A stretch of DNA of 64,000 nucleotides from NCBI GenBank assembly GCA_034509735.1, contig JACGWO010000002.1:29435636-29499635 (forward strand), written 5' to 3'. Position 1 is the first letter of the stretch, and each line of letters starts with the position of its first letter. The stretch comes from Sesamum alatum. Lineage: Eukaryota; Streptophyta; Magnoliopsida; Lamiales; Pedaliaceae. Of the stretch, positions 10,904 through 22,899 are shown piece after piece. The position numbers and the translations under genes were made by a program. The notes under the pieces are model-generated. The model ran no database searches, was not told the origin of the DNA, and saw only the letters and a list, made by a program, of their open reading frames with translations.

Positions 10904-13900
10904 ACCATATGTTGCTGTAGATTTGATGTGTTGGTCTGTGATCCCTGTAGTGTTCCCATGTGGATTTTGTGGACAAGTTGCCATTCTTAGATAGTCTCCA
11001 GAACATTTGATCTTTACTTCCCTGACAAATAGGCATCTCCAGGATTCTGTTCACAAGGTCTTCAAGCACAACTTTTCCTGAGTTTTTCTGGATCCCATTT
11101 ATCCTCTGTCCAAAACCTTCTGACCAGTATATTGTCTGTGTTTGAGTTTTCAGTTAACTCGTGAAGACTACCTTCAGTGATCTACCAGTGTTGCCAAAAT
11201 GCTGCTTGTCCATTGCCAAGACTCCAGAAGATGTGAGATTGGGCTTCCTCTCTAACTTTGCTTATGCGTCTCCAAACTTGTGAGTCATGAATAGAGATAT
11301 TGATCTTGGTTGGGAAGTTATTTTTGCAGTATCTGCTTATCGTGAACTTGGACCAGAGTGAAGTATTGTCTCTGAGGCGCTACCAGAGTTTGTGTGTAAA
11401 ACTATTGATAACATCCCTGAGGTCCCTTACTCCCAGGCCTCCTTCTTCAGTCGGATGCATATGTTTTTCCATTTGGTCCAATGTATTTTCTTTTGATTGT
11501 TGATAGCCCCAGAGGTATTTGGCGAAGAGTTGTTCAATGCGTTGGATGACTCCAATGGGAGGGTGAAGGACTTGAAGCAAGTAGATAGGCATGGATGTAA
11601 GGACACTTTTGATCAGCTTCAATCTGCTGCCGTATGAGAGTTGATTATGCTTCCACCCTGCAATTTTTGAAAGGATCTTATTAGTGAGAGCATCAAACAA
11701 ATTTTTTTTCTTCTTACCTTTGTAAAGCGGAGCCCCAAGGTATGTGACTGGTAAGGATTTTAGTACAAAGCCAGTGATGTTTTTTATCCTTTGTGCTACC
11801 AGGTTGGCCTTCTTGCTTGGAATGAAGAAACTTTTGGAGTGATTGATCCTTTGTCCTGAAATTTCCTCATAGAACTCAAGGAAATGCATTAGTTTGCTTG
11901 AGTTGTTAGCTTCACAGTTGGTAAATAAGATAATATCATCAGCATATGCAAGGTGGGATATGGGAATGTTACTGCCTGTAAGGTAATGCATGTCATGATT
12001 GTTGTGAAAAAGGTGATTAAGGCCACTAGAGAGGGCTTCAGCTGCAATGAGGAAAAGAGCAGGGGAGATAGGGTCTCCTTGTCTCAAGCCCTATGTGGAT
12101 TTGAAGAACCCATTGGTAGACCCATTAACAAGGACAGTAAACCAGCAGTTATTGACATAATTTTTTATTAGGTGTATGAAACCACTAGGGAAGCCCATTT
12201 TTTCCATGATTTTAAACAAAAAGGCCCATTTCACCCTATCATAGGCCTTAGACATGTCTAGTTTTATGGCAAGATTTCCTTTTTTGCTTTTTGCGGTCAA
12301 TGGCATGTATCATTTCTTGGGCAAGGAGGATATTATCACTGATAAGTCTCTTAGGAAGAAAACCACTTTGGGAAGGAGATATGATGTGGGGCAGGATAGC
12401 AATCAATTTTTTATAAAGGAGTTTAGAGATGATTTTGTTAGTGACATTACAAAGGGAGATAGGTCTAAAATCACTCAAAGATTGAGGGAATTCCACTTTA
12501 GCGATATAAGTGTTATGGTGGTAGCTGTGAAACTCCTAGACATAGGGGTGCTAGTGAAAAAGTCTTTAACAGCTTCATAGACATCTAATTGGATGAATTC
12601 CCAGCATTCTTGGAAGAATGCTGAGGTGAAGCCATCAGGACCGGCTACACTATCTCTACTAATGTTGAAAACAGCATCTTTGGTCTCCTCAAGGGTGGGT
12701 GTTTCAAGCAGGTTGTCAGTAAGGTGCATGGGGACCTGGGGTAGATCAAAAAGGAAGATCATAATTGAGGCTGAGGTTGGCATTATCAGACAGAAGGTCT
12801 TGAAATGATGAGCAACAGATTGTTTAATTAGAATAAGATCACTAATATCCTGGTTGTTGTCTCTGATTCTATGTATGAGGGATTTAGCTCTTTTCTTTTT
12901 AACCAGAGAGTGGAAATATTTAGTGTTTCTTTCCCCAACCTCTAACCATTTACAATTGCTCTTTTGTTTGCAATATCCAACCTCAATACTGAGGGCTTTG
13001 ACAATTTCAACATTACTTCTTTGAAGAGCAATGAGGTTATGATCAGTGGGATGGTTGTTAAAGAGTTTTTCAGCTTCATTGGTTTTGTTCCTGGAATCAT
13101 TAACATTGTTAAACACATTGCCAAAGGTGTTTTGGTTCCAAGCCTTTAGGAAATCATTGGTTCTGTAAAGTTTTTGTGGCAGTTTATACATACCCGAACT
13201 AGAAATAGGGATGTTCCAGATTTGAGCTATGTTATGAGTGAATGTGTGATGTTTGATCCACATGTTTTGGAACTGAAAAGATGAGGGGGCTCTAAGGGTA
13301 GAGATAGAAGCAGTTATGAGTAAAGGATGATGATCAGAATGTCTTATAGGAAGGTGTGTAATCCTAGTGTAACTAAAAGTTTCAGCCCAAGTGTTATTAT
13401 GAAAGACTCTATCAAGTCTTTTCCATATTCTGTTATTAGTCCAAGTGAATATATCACCCTCAAAAACCTGCATCTATCAGGCTAGTGTCTAAAGTCATAT
13501 TACGAAAGTCTTCCATAGCCCCAAGGCTTTCAGTAATTCCCCCTGGTTTTCAGAAACCTGTAAAATAGTATTAAAGTCTCCCCCAACCATCCAAGGGACA
13601 TTGAAAGAAGCAAGCAGGCATAATTCTCTCCATAGAGGCCTTCTAGAAGCACGACTACACTTGGCATAAACAAAAGTACAGAAAATATCAGAAGGAATAA
13701 GTCCAGAAGACACCTTCACATGAAGAAATTGAGCATGATTATTAACAATTTGAATATCAACCTCATGAGAAGCAAAGCACTAGATTTTGTTGGTCACATT
13801 AGAGCATACAAAGTTAAATCTAAACATACGAGTAAACAGAACATCATCCAAAGCATCAAAGGGTTCCAGGAGTACAAGTATGTGAGAAACATTCTCAATA

Positions 13901-13974
13901 AGAGCATCAGATAGGATTTTTTGTTTACTAACTTTTCCAATTCCTCTTATATTCCATATCATGATTTTAAACAT
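10904..13974 (-). pseudogene. LINE-A ORF2: endonuclease and reverse transcriptase
   Basis: Read from 13974 downward this is a plant L1-like ORF2. The APE-type endonuclease starts MFKIMIWNIRGIGKVSKQK and continues with WMVGGDFNTIL, FTWTNNRIWKRLDRVFHN and HSDHHPLLI. The reverse transcriptase has SVAGPDGFTSAFFQECW, DFRPISLCNVTNKIISK, SGFLPKRLISDNILLAQE, KLDMSKAYDRVKW, MRQGDPISPALFL and an intact YADD box (LAYADDIILF near 11930), then SLPVTYLGAPLYKGK. The start of zf-RVT follows and continues at 1053-317. Frame changes near 13780, 13490, 12490, 12280 and 12090 show it is dead. The ATG lies one base after the ORF1 stop. Confidence 0.92.
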
Positions 13975-13975
13975 G

Positions 13976-15799
13976 TTAAAATTGCAGGGAGGATGAAGAG
14001 GAGGATCTTGTTCTCCTCTTGGTAAAAGTTGTAGTAGAATAGTTACCTTTGCCTCTTTTACCTTTTGTACGAGTTGTGGTAGGCTTGATGGATGTTGATG
14101 CTTCTTTAGTTGATTTGTTTCTCTTGTGCTTTCTGTTTGTTGCTTCCTCAGTGATTAGTTCCTTTGGTGCTGGGCTATCCTGAAGTTCTACCAGGTTTTG
14201 CTCCTTGGAATCCCTTGAGGTATTAGGTTTTGTCTCCTGAAGGTTCTGTGTACTATCTGTTGATTGGCTTGCAGAGTTAATAGTTTGAATAAGAATGTGG
14301 TTTGTATCATCTTCATTCATGTTCTCCAAGCTTTGAAATTTGTTGAATGTAGGAGTGCAGGTAGTTTCATTTTCTGTGTCAGTTTCTGTTTCTTGTCCTT
14401 TCTCTTCTTCTTGCAGTTCTCTCTAATCTGGTGAAGTTATAATTCTGTGTTGTGGTGGCCCACTGTAGTTTTCTCCATGGGAGGTTGTGGGTATCCCTGA
14501 TTTGTGCCTGTTTTCCCTCTGTACTTTTCTGTTCTGTCCTGGTAGCATTGAAGTCGATGTTCTTTGATCACCCTTTGCTTCTAATAGTCTGTTAATCTCC
14601 TCCACATCTTCTATAATATTCTGATCCGAGGGGGGGGGGTGTTTTTGATGTTGGTTGATCCCAATTTCTATCCAGTAATTCTGCCTGTAGAGGATCATCA
14701 TAATTGAAATCACCAAGAGGGTCCTTATCCTGATCTTCTTTTCTAGTTTCAAAGGCCTGTGATGTTGGTGGAGTATCCTGTCTTTTCTCAGCATTTGTGT
14801 AGGTAGGGTAATCTTGGCAGCCTAGATTATCCTTGGTTCTGTTCAAATGGTTCCCATCTCCAACTATTTCCTGTTCTGTGTCCTCTATCATTACTGATTT
14901 GCCTTTGTCCTTGGTGGTGTTCTTATCCTTGTTGTCTTTAGGAAGGTTACCACTTTCAGATGGTTGATTTTTGGTCTTTGCTAAACAGGAATTTTGGTCA
15001 TGACCGATGTGCTTGCAGAATGAGCAGTAGAGGGGGCAATTTTCATACATGATTGTTTGTCTGAATGTAACGTCCTCAAATTTGACAAAGATAGCTTGTG
15101 TTCTAGGTGCAATCAGATCAAGTTCAACACAAACACGGGCTAGACTTGGTCTAGATAAGTCAGCAGTGGGTTCATCCATGCGGAGGGGTTTTCCAATCAA
15201 GTTAGCTATGCTGAAGAGTGCACTTTTATCAAACAGATGGCAGAGGAGTTTAGGGAGTTTAATCCACACTGGTGCTATGGAGGATTCTATATGAGAATTG
15301 AACGTGGGAGTCCATTCAAACACTCGCATGTGAAAGCTATCAAAAGTCCATTCTCCTGTAAGCCATAAACGGGAAAAATCTTCTTCATGCGACAGGTTGA
15401 TAAGAACATGCTTCAAATTTATAATACCAATAGACACATTACCTCTTAATCCCAATTTGATGATTCTGTTCTTGAGAAAATTGAGGTTGGGAAGGCCATG
15501 TGAGAATTTGCCCACCAACGCAAATTTCAATCTGAGGGCGAGTTTCTCAATCTCCGTTTTGGAAAATGAAATTTCTGGTTCTCACTTGAAGGTTGCAGTT
15601 GTGCCCACGGTGGGAAATTCCTCATCTTGGAAGGATTTTTGGCTGCCCTGGATGGGTCTGATAGTGTAGTACTAGATGCAAGTTGTACCACTGAGGAATA
15701 GCTCCTTTTTACCGGCGGACGGGCTGGTGTTTGAGGGGGTTGAGGTAGAGATGGGCCAGTGGTTGGTGGAGGTGGGTTAGGTGTGGAAGTTTCTGTCAT
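13976..15799 (-). pseudogene. LINE-A ORF1 (DUF4283-type nucleic-acid-binding protein)
   Basis: The likely ATG is near 15799 (MTETSTPNPPPP). A Pro-rich N-terminus is followed, after a frameshift near 15550, by a DUF4283-like domain (FALVGKFSHGLPNLNFLKN, RLWLTGEWTFDSFHMRVFEW, APVWIKLPKLLCHL). Then comes a single CCHC knuckle, CSFCKHIGHDQNSC, near 15020. A low-complexity, charged C-terminus with further frame changes (around 14600 and 14400) ends ...TRSSSSSSLQF-stop at 13976-13978. ORF1 of plant LINEs binds the element RNA; here it is broken. Confidence 0.82.
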
Positions 15800-16416
15800 G
15801 GGGAAGCGGAAGGCATGGATGGGAAAGGAGGAGAAGTGTGAAATCAGGGTGTCGCCGGCGGATGGGTGCCGACGACGATGGTGAGAGGCGAAGAAGGGGG
15901 GCAGATGAGAGATTGCGCGCATGAGGGTTTGGAATGTCAAGGGAGGAGAAACAAACCGGTGAGAAGGTGTGGAGGTCGGAGGTGTAACAGATGTTGCGAG
16001 CGTGGGTTATTTATGCCTTGTTGGTTGTGTTTTCATTACAATTTTCAATATTTGAAATAGTTGTAGAAGTAAAAAAAATGTTTGTTTTTAAGTATTTTCA
16101 CTTAAAATGTTTTATTATCATTTTCATCTCATTCATTGCATTTTTATATAATTACGTACATATAAGAGTTTTCAATTAGTTTTATAAACAAATTATATAT
16201 TGATCTCATAATTCTTTAATACGACATGATTAACAATTAATATAAAAATATAACTAATGTACTTGATTTGACATCGCTAACTATAAAATATGAACTTATT
16301 ATTTTTCATTAGATAATAAAAATATATTGATATGTCACCGGTAAAAGCATAAAATACAATATCATAAACTAATCAAGACTTGTTCTCATTTTCACATAAA
16401 ATCTACACAAAATTGA
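15800..16416. other. LINE-A 5' region and AT-rich spacer
   Basis: Up to about 16000 this is probably the GC-richer 5' UTR of LINE-A; its exact start cannot be set because the 3' end, and so any TSD, is lost. From about 16050 the sequence becomes strongly AT-rich with no gene or recognisable element. Confidence 0.5.
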
Positions 16417-16636
16417 AAATACATATTTACTTGTAAAAATTGAAAATGACAACACAACCAAATATAAGATAAGTCATTAATGTTTAAAAGAAATTTCTAT
16501 ACGAAAATGATTAATTATTTAATTCCAAATACATATTTACTTCTAAAAATTGAAAATGACAACACAACCAAATATAAGATTAGTCATTAATGTTTAAAAG
16601 AAATTGCTATACCAAAATGATTAATTATTGAATTCC
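16417..16636. repeat. 110-bp tandem duplication beside tRNA-Ser
   Basis: Two copies (16417-16526 and 16527-16636) of an AT-rich 110-bp unit stand head to tail with only a few differences. The second copy ends two bases before the tRNA 3' end. Each copy holds the AAAA run that would act as a Pol III terminator on the minus strand. Confidence 0.85.
16614..16617 (-). terminator. Putative Pol III terminator of tRNA-Ser
   Basis: TTTT on the minus strand lies about 21 nt after the tRNA 3' end, within the duplicated flank. A four-T run is the minimum for plant Pol III stops. Confidence 0.5.
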
Positions 16637-16637
16637 A

Positions 16638-16720
16638 CGTCGCCTGAGAGATTCGAACTCTCGCGGAGAAAACCCCATGTACTTAGCAGGCACACGCCTT
16701 AACCACTCGGCCAAAGCGAC
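16638..16720 (-). tRNA. tRNA-Ser(GCU)
   Basis: Read on the minus strand, the acceptor stem GTCGCTT pairs with AGGCGAC, with discriminator G at 16638. The D arm contains GCCGAGTGGTTAAGGC. The anticodon stem TGTGC/GTACA encloses loop CTGCTAA with anticodon GCT. A long class II variable arm follows, and the T arm contains GAGAGTTCGAATCTCTC. The A-box-like TGGCCGAGTGG and B-box GTTCGAATC are intact, so it should be transcribed. No intron and no encoded CCA are present, as expected for a plant nuclear tRNA gene of 83 nt. It is the only host gene I can support in the window. Confidence 0.96.
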
Positions 16721-17720
16721 ATGCATATATTTATGTAGATGAGTTTAATTATTTAAAATCTTAACTTAACATAAATAAAATCTTTTAACAAATGAATTCT
16801 TTTAGTCATTAGAAATTCATAAATTCCAGAGACATATTTTAATAAAATTTAATCAATTCAGTCGAATATCATTTAGCTATCTATAAGGTTGTGTTTACTT
16901 AGTTTGATCGGACGTGATATGGTGTTTAAAGCCCAATTTGGAATAAAAGGGAATGGTCCATGATAAGTTGACTAAATCTAGATACAAGTAGGATTCTTAT
17001 GTTACACTCGGATCATAATCCTAGATGGCTTAAGAAGGCCCAAGTAGCCCAGAGCCAGGAAGAAAATCATGCAGGCCCACAGAGAGGCCTGGGATCCCCT
17101 CAGCCCGAACATAAGCCCAAACCAGTGAGGCCTAAACTAAAGGGCCCTTTTTTAGTCGACCTAGGTTGCACTCCTATGGGGGGACCTTGGGCGATGTCTC
17201 GAGCCTCCATTGAATTGGATAGATATCAGCCAGTCAGGATCAAACATGTGGTAAGAGCACCCCCTTCTAAAGGGGAACCTTTAGCCCAAAGATCTTCGAA
17301 TCTTAGCTGCTGGAGGATATCCCCTCAACCACCTTGCTAGGAATCTTAGAACGACATCCGTAATAGACTCATCACCCCAAAGATCAGGGGACTCCAGTAA
17401 CCAAGAGATAGTCTCCCGCCAAATCTGGGTAGGGCTTCGACTTTATCCCATAGGTTACAGGACTACCTATAAATTGCAGACTCCCCCAGCTGAACGAGGG
17501 TAACTTCAATTACATTTGCACACTAGAAACTTGCACTCTATTATATTTAATTGTGTTATTACATTAGTGTTCTCAATTTTTCTTATCCATGTATTGGCTT
17601 GAGCGTCAAAATACTAACGATTTTTTTGTAGGTTTTCGTTCCTAGAGCTTGCAAACCAAGGCCCGAAGACCTCAAATTAGACCACTCGAAATGAGCATTT
17701 TTTGCTCATATCAATTAGCA
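16721..17720 (+). repeat. Probable degenerate gypsy-type LTR
   Basis: The first 250 bp are AT-rich with nothing recognised. From about 16950 the sequence looks like a plant Ty3/gypsy LTR in plus orientation. It has a TATA-like CCTATAAATTGCAG (about 17466-17479), a later segment with GGCTTGAGCGTC (17597-17607), and a pyrimidine stretch before GTAGG. These are common in Tat/Athila-type LTRs. No matching second LTR or internal region is identified. The 113-codon frame at 16999-17340 has no recognisable domain. Confidence 0.4.
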
Positions 17721-17829
17721 TCGTATGTTGGAACACTGATCTAAGGTGTTAGAACAACGGATGTTTCCCATGCCAAAATTGAAAGCGGGAAAAAACTGAC
17801 TAATGAGTTGGAGTCGACCAGGCCATCCC

Positions 17830-19610
17830 CACCGTTGATAGGATGCACCGGTAGCCTCCATCTTACAATAGATGTGCGAAACAGTATCCTCCTAATCCCT
17901 CCCATGCCAGCTCCTCCTGGAGGTTGCTCCCTGTTTCGCTAGACATGCTCCAACCAATGATCGCCATGACTGTCAAAAGGTAGCCTTCAACTGCATCGTC
18001 GCCCCTTCCAGTACCTTTTCCTAACAATGGTGTTACAATCAATTCTACCATGATTCTTCCGGGAACTCTGCCACGTAACCCCCTCCCAATGACGTAATAG
18101 AGCTTCCACTCCCGTAGGAGATTATCCATAATGACTAGAAGACATGCATGGATTGGTGTATCAGGGGCACTAGACATGCAAAAACATGTTTTAGGGTCCC
18201 CGAAAGGAGCATGAAGGCATCCCTTATAGTCCTTTATGATAAAGACAGATTGTATGAAAGTTTAGCATTAAGAAAATCAAAGTATGAGAAGTATCTTGCA
18301 TTAAGGATGCGAGCAAAAAGCTCTGACGGGTTTGTCACAAGTCTCCAAACCTACTTATCCAACAAAGAGAGGTTGAAACTCCTCAGGTCCCTAAAGCTAA
18401 GCCCATTGTCCATCTTACTTTCAAAGACATGGCTCCATTCTCGCTAGTGAATTTTCCTCTTAGACAATACTCCAACAAGAATTTCTAGAATAGATTTGAT
18501 TCCAGAGATGAGTGATCCGAAAGTCAAAATAGCTTATCGCATAGGCGGGGATAGCTTGTAGCTTTGACTTGATAAGAGCCTCTTTCTCTACTTCTAATAG
18601 AAATTCCTCATTCCAATCAAGTACCTTATTCTAATCACGTTCCCTAATTCTTTGTAATATCTCTTTTTTAGTCTTCCAATAATAGACGGCAAGCCCACAT
18701 ATGTATCAAAATTTTCCAGCACTTGCCCGTTCAACACTTTGGAAACTCGTGACTTCAATTCTAATAGGGTGTTTGAGCTAAAGACCATTTTAGATTCTTT
18801 GAAGATTGATTATCTATCTTGAAACGTGCTCATACCGTTGAAAAGCTCTTTAATGCACCTAGTAGCCTCCTCTGTTGCCTGATAGAAGATTAGGGAATCA
18901 TCAACAAAAAACGTGGGAAACTGCATGTGTACGGTGGACAAATTCTCCTAATGCATCCCCATGCCTCCACTTCTTGAAGCATCCAACTGAACCCTCACAT
19001 GCATGAACAAATTCAGAGATAATGGATTTCCCTGTAGCAATCCATTGGGGATGGAGAAGACCAAATGGTTGTCAGTGAAGATAAAAGAGACATTGTGGAA
19101 ATACAAACTGTAATCAAATATATAATATCGCCATGAAAACCAAGCCTTTTGAGCGTGACATTGCCTATCTTCCCTATTTTAGTTTTTCTATAAAAATGAT
19201 TAATCTCATATTCAACTAGAATATTATCTGAGATAAGGCGTCCCTTGACAAAAGCTAATTGTGACGGAGATACTAAAAAAGGGGAGACACTCTTTAATTG
19301 GATTGATACTTAGAAGCTAACTAATAAACTACATTACATAAACTGATGGGCTTAAAATGTGAACTGTTTCAGGAGATTTGACCTTAGGGTTGAGAATAAT
19401 GTGGATATAATAAAGTTCAGGTAGTAGAATGATTCAAAATTTCAGCACACATCGAATGATGTCATCACTAATAACATGCCAAAACTTTTGAAAAATGAAT
19501 GGGGGAAACCCATCAGGACTAGGAGATATATAAGGGAACATTTGAGATAGGGAAGAAAACTACCTCATCGGCGAGAAAAGGGCAGGATTGATTCATTTCC
19601 ATCATAACCT
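17830..19610 (-). pseudogene. LINE-B reverse transcriptase remnant (3' part)
   Basis: Minus-strand translation in shifting frames gives the order of a plant LINE RT: SPDGFPPFIFQKFWHVISDD (about 19520-19460), SPSQLAFVKGRLISDNILVEYE (about 19270-19210), GLLQGNPLS (about 19040), FVDDSLIFYQATEEATRCIK (about 18900-18840), then the post-catalytic YVGLPSIIGRLKKR (about 18690). After this comes GLSFRDLRSFNLSLLDK and VWRLVTNPSELFARIL (about 18400-18300). Numerous stops and frame changes make it a fossil. It continues beyond solo LTR H at 21502. Confidence 0.8.
19606..19610. repeat. Target-site duplication of solo LTR H (left)
   Basis: AACCT lies directly before the inverted LTR end TGAAAG and is repeated at 21502-21506. 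Confidence 0.8.
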
Positions 19611-21501
19611 TGAAAGAATCAGGATGGCTTGGAATCAAGAAACACAACGAAAGTATAAAAAACAAAATTTAAACATGGAATATAAACGGGATCAAGATCC
19701 TGTATTCTCGGGCTTCAAGCATTTAAATAGGATATGCATGGGCCAATTGATACATAAAAAAAAAGGGTTAATCTTAATTCTTGGAGTGCATGTTCTCAAC
19801 ATTTTGAATCTACAAATGCCTTTGTTTCATCCATGCGATGATTCAAATGATTTACCTCTAGTTTTTCCACACCACACCCATGCAATCCTCCCTTTCTGTT
19901 GCTACAACTAATGAGAGATGGAGTCTAGAACAATTCTCTGTGGAAAGAGTGACTACTAGAGTCTCCAACTATGTGAAACTTGTTTTCGAAACTTGAGAGA
20001 AAGTGGAACAACTTTGGAGTATGAGAGGTATAGAGTGGTCGAGTTTGTTGAGGAGTTGTTTCTCCTCAAACTGGGCCACTACCTTGTATAGAGTGGGGGA
20101 GTCTCCAACTCTTCTCCAACTAATCTTAGTGGGCTAGGGCATGGTACAAGTAAGCCTTGGGCTTGGAGTTTTAATTAACTTTAATTAATTCCAAGCCTAA
20201 CATTAATCCTATCGATGTTTGGGCAAGCTAGATAATTAATCTAATTAATTAAATGAGCCCAAAATCCCAAAATAAATAGTCTAATTAATTTGTCTCTTAG
20301 GCTTCCAATCAACTAGACCCTCTATTAAATAATCGAATTATTTAAGTTTGATTAATTTAGACTCCTTTAAATTAATCATCTCTTCTAAAATTAATAATTG
20401 GTTCTCCAATTCAATTAGTGATTTGTGTGTGACTTTGTGCTGAAATTTGGTTTTGTGTCAATTACACAATTTATTTGCTATAAATAAATTACATCATATT
20501 TAATTAGTCACTCTTGATTAACTCATTAATTCAAGAGTACTCGTTAGCATGGATGTCTGTCTAACAACGGTCCATGGCACTAGACAATAGGTAAAAATCG
20601 TGTGGACCTATAAGCTCATTCTTACCATACAGATATGGTCCTTTCGTCACAATCTCTCGATTAAAGTCTAGGGCATGAAATTTTCAATCGGCTCCCATCT
20701 CGGACTTGATATCTATGTATCTACTCGGATCGTGTTTTCCCTCGTTAAACATAGGAAACCCCTTTCCAATTTGATCGACAACTGTGGCCACAGATTTCTG
20801 GGGAATATCACAATTTAGAGAACATAGGAGATTTTCATCATCTCATGATGGGCGATGGATTCAGTCTTTAAAATCAGCAACCTCCATGCATGTTCTGACT
20901 GCACTGGAATACGGTTTTTTTTTTTTTTGTGACCATCTAATAATACAACAACGTCAGCTAAGACCAAGATACAGTCACTCTATACACAAGGCTATTGTGC
21001 CTCCTCAAGTCAAAGGACTAATTCATGTACTATCAGCTAAGAAGTTCAATTTATACCGATCATGCCTCATGGACTTTCATATGACAACCCCCGCAAGTTA
21101 AATGCAGAGAACTTGACAACCCCTTGTAAAACACTCACGAAAGTGCATAGACGTCACACATCAATAGTAGATGAAACTCGACACTCATCAAATGAATGCA
21201 ACACTTAGTACGAATCTCTATAAAACCCTTAATGCTCTTTCTCGAGGGTTTTCGACTTGGAATGTTGCGATCCAACTCTCAACAATTGGTTTCGTAGTGG
21301 CCATCAAATTTCAGATCGAAGTTTATTGGTTTGTATGGTCTATTGGCTTTGTCTGTGGCATATAATAAGGCATAAGTAAAGAACACGACAAAGATGGCCA
21401 ATGGATATTCTTTTATTCATAGATTTAACATTCAAAAAAGATTGTATAATATAGATTACAAACAATCAATCTAGTTGGCTTACTGGTCATATACTCTAAC
21501 A
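19611..21501 (-). mobile_element. Solo copia LTR H
   Basis: The sequence begins TGAAAGAATC, the complement of an LTR end in CTTTCA, and ends CTCTAACA, the complement of an LTR start TGTTAGAG. Length is 1891 bp. Internal landmarks in reverse match the other copia LTRs, such as the segment around 20555-20600 containing AACGGTCCATGGCACTAGA. It is flanked by perfect TSD AACCT, and removing it makes LINE-B continuous. No internal region remains, so it arose by LTR-LTR recombination. A T run lies near 20914. Confidence 0.88.
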
Positions 21502-22000
21502 AACCTTCGACGGGAGTGTCTTCAGGACTGCTCCGATTTCTTGGTTAGACAGTTCTGAGAAATGGAATAAATTTTAAAAGTAGGCACTGATCACGCCTTG
21601 TACTTCTTCAAGTTTTTCTTTCCATGTTCTTGTGTTATCTTTAATCCACAAATCTCATTTTTCTTCGTTCGACTAGTGGATCATGCAGATGAAGCATTGC
21701 ATTAAAATAATCAAAATAAGCAAAAAGAGGAACGATTATCGAGCTATTGAGGAAAGTAAATCCCATGATTGCTTATGTAGAGAGTTGTCAGATTTGCCGT
21801 AAAAATCAGTAACAGGCCACGTACAATGAGATTCCTCAAAAGCAATATCAAAATGATTCTAGACAAACTAAGAAGAGAAACATTTAAGACACCACTTCTA
21901 CTTCCTGATTCAAACATTAACACTAAAATGATCTAATTTACCTCTGATAAACTCATTTTTGTGTGTTTTACACTTGGATTCCATAATGCGAATAAGTGAC
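21502..22000 (-). pseudogene. LINE-B remnant continued (RT upstream part)
   Basis: Immediately beyond LTR H the minus strand reads IKDNTRTWKEKLEEVQGVIS and then SNQEIGAVLKTLPSKV, which runs across the LTR insertion site into MMEMNQSCPFLADEV at 19611 and below. This is the region just before the LINE RT. Upstream (to about 21730) is NEICGLK-like sequence. Beyond about 22000 translation is too degraded to follow. There is probable endonuclease sequence up to 22400, but I cannot support it. Confidence 0.65.
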
Positions 22001-22899
22001 CAGACTACTAACAAGCTCACAAAGACGTCCCAGTACCCCCCAAACTAAACAACTCATGGTGACCGACGGGACTGTACGGTAGTCTCTACCGGTGAATTTG
22101 ACCCCTTTGGCATTTATGTGTTGATTTGCATCTATTTCTTCACAGGACTACGTTCAGATGTAGTTGTGAGATGTTGAGGAAGTTCCCATTTATGGCTTGG
22201 AACAGTGATTATTCGCCTCTAGAAAATATCGTCGATTGATGGCCTATCCTTTTGAAGTGATTTGGAATTCAACATGGATGAGAATATGAGTAGGTCTGAA
22301 TGTTGGAGAATGAGGGTTGGTGAGGTGTATATGGGGTTTGCTTGGATGTTTGTAGTGTATGGTCGAATTCGTTGTGCAAGAATCAGTATAGGCCCGAGAA
22401 TCATAGACATGGTAGCGGAAACATAAATAAAAAATTTAACACATAGGCGAACGAAATCTCAATCTCACATTCCCGAGTGTTTAAGCACTTTAAATGAAAT
22501 TACATGATCAATTCTAATAAAATAAATGTCAAAAACTAACCACGGAGTATTACCTAGAAACTCATGCAAGCTTTCCAATGGTTGGGGATCTACGAATGGC
22601 TTCGCGTCCACACAAGAATGATTAATTACTCTAATTGATTAATTCCAAGCCGATGTCTTTTATTAACAAAGTCTAACTTATCCTTATTAATTGTTTAAGC
22701 CCATCTCAATTATATAATTCCATTAAATATTGAGCTGAAACTAATTAATTAATCCTATTAATTAATCAAACCTAACCAAGTTAAATTAATTTGATAAATT
22801 AATTGAGTCCAACCTAAATTTAATGAATCTCATTAATTAAACTCTTGGTCTTTCTATCACATACGCTCTCCAAATAGAAAATTAAATTAATTAATACGG
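22001..22899. repeat. AT-rich, TE-like sequence
   Basis: No gene is seen. 22600-22880 is full of TTAATTAATT-type motifs like those in the 5' half of the copia LTRs here, and may be a truncated LTR in reverse. I cannot place its ends. Confidence 0.35.

Noticed and set aside
16999..17340. 113-codon frame as a host gene
   Set aside because: No domain, Pro/Lys-rich, inside sequence with gypsy LTR features and no supporting gene structure.
19588..19911. 107-codon plus-strand frame
   Set aside because: It crosses the boundary between LINE-B and solo LTR H, so it is accidental.
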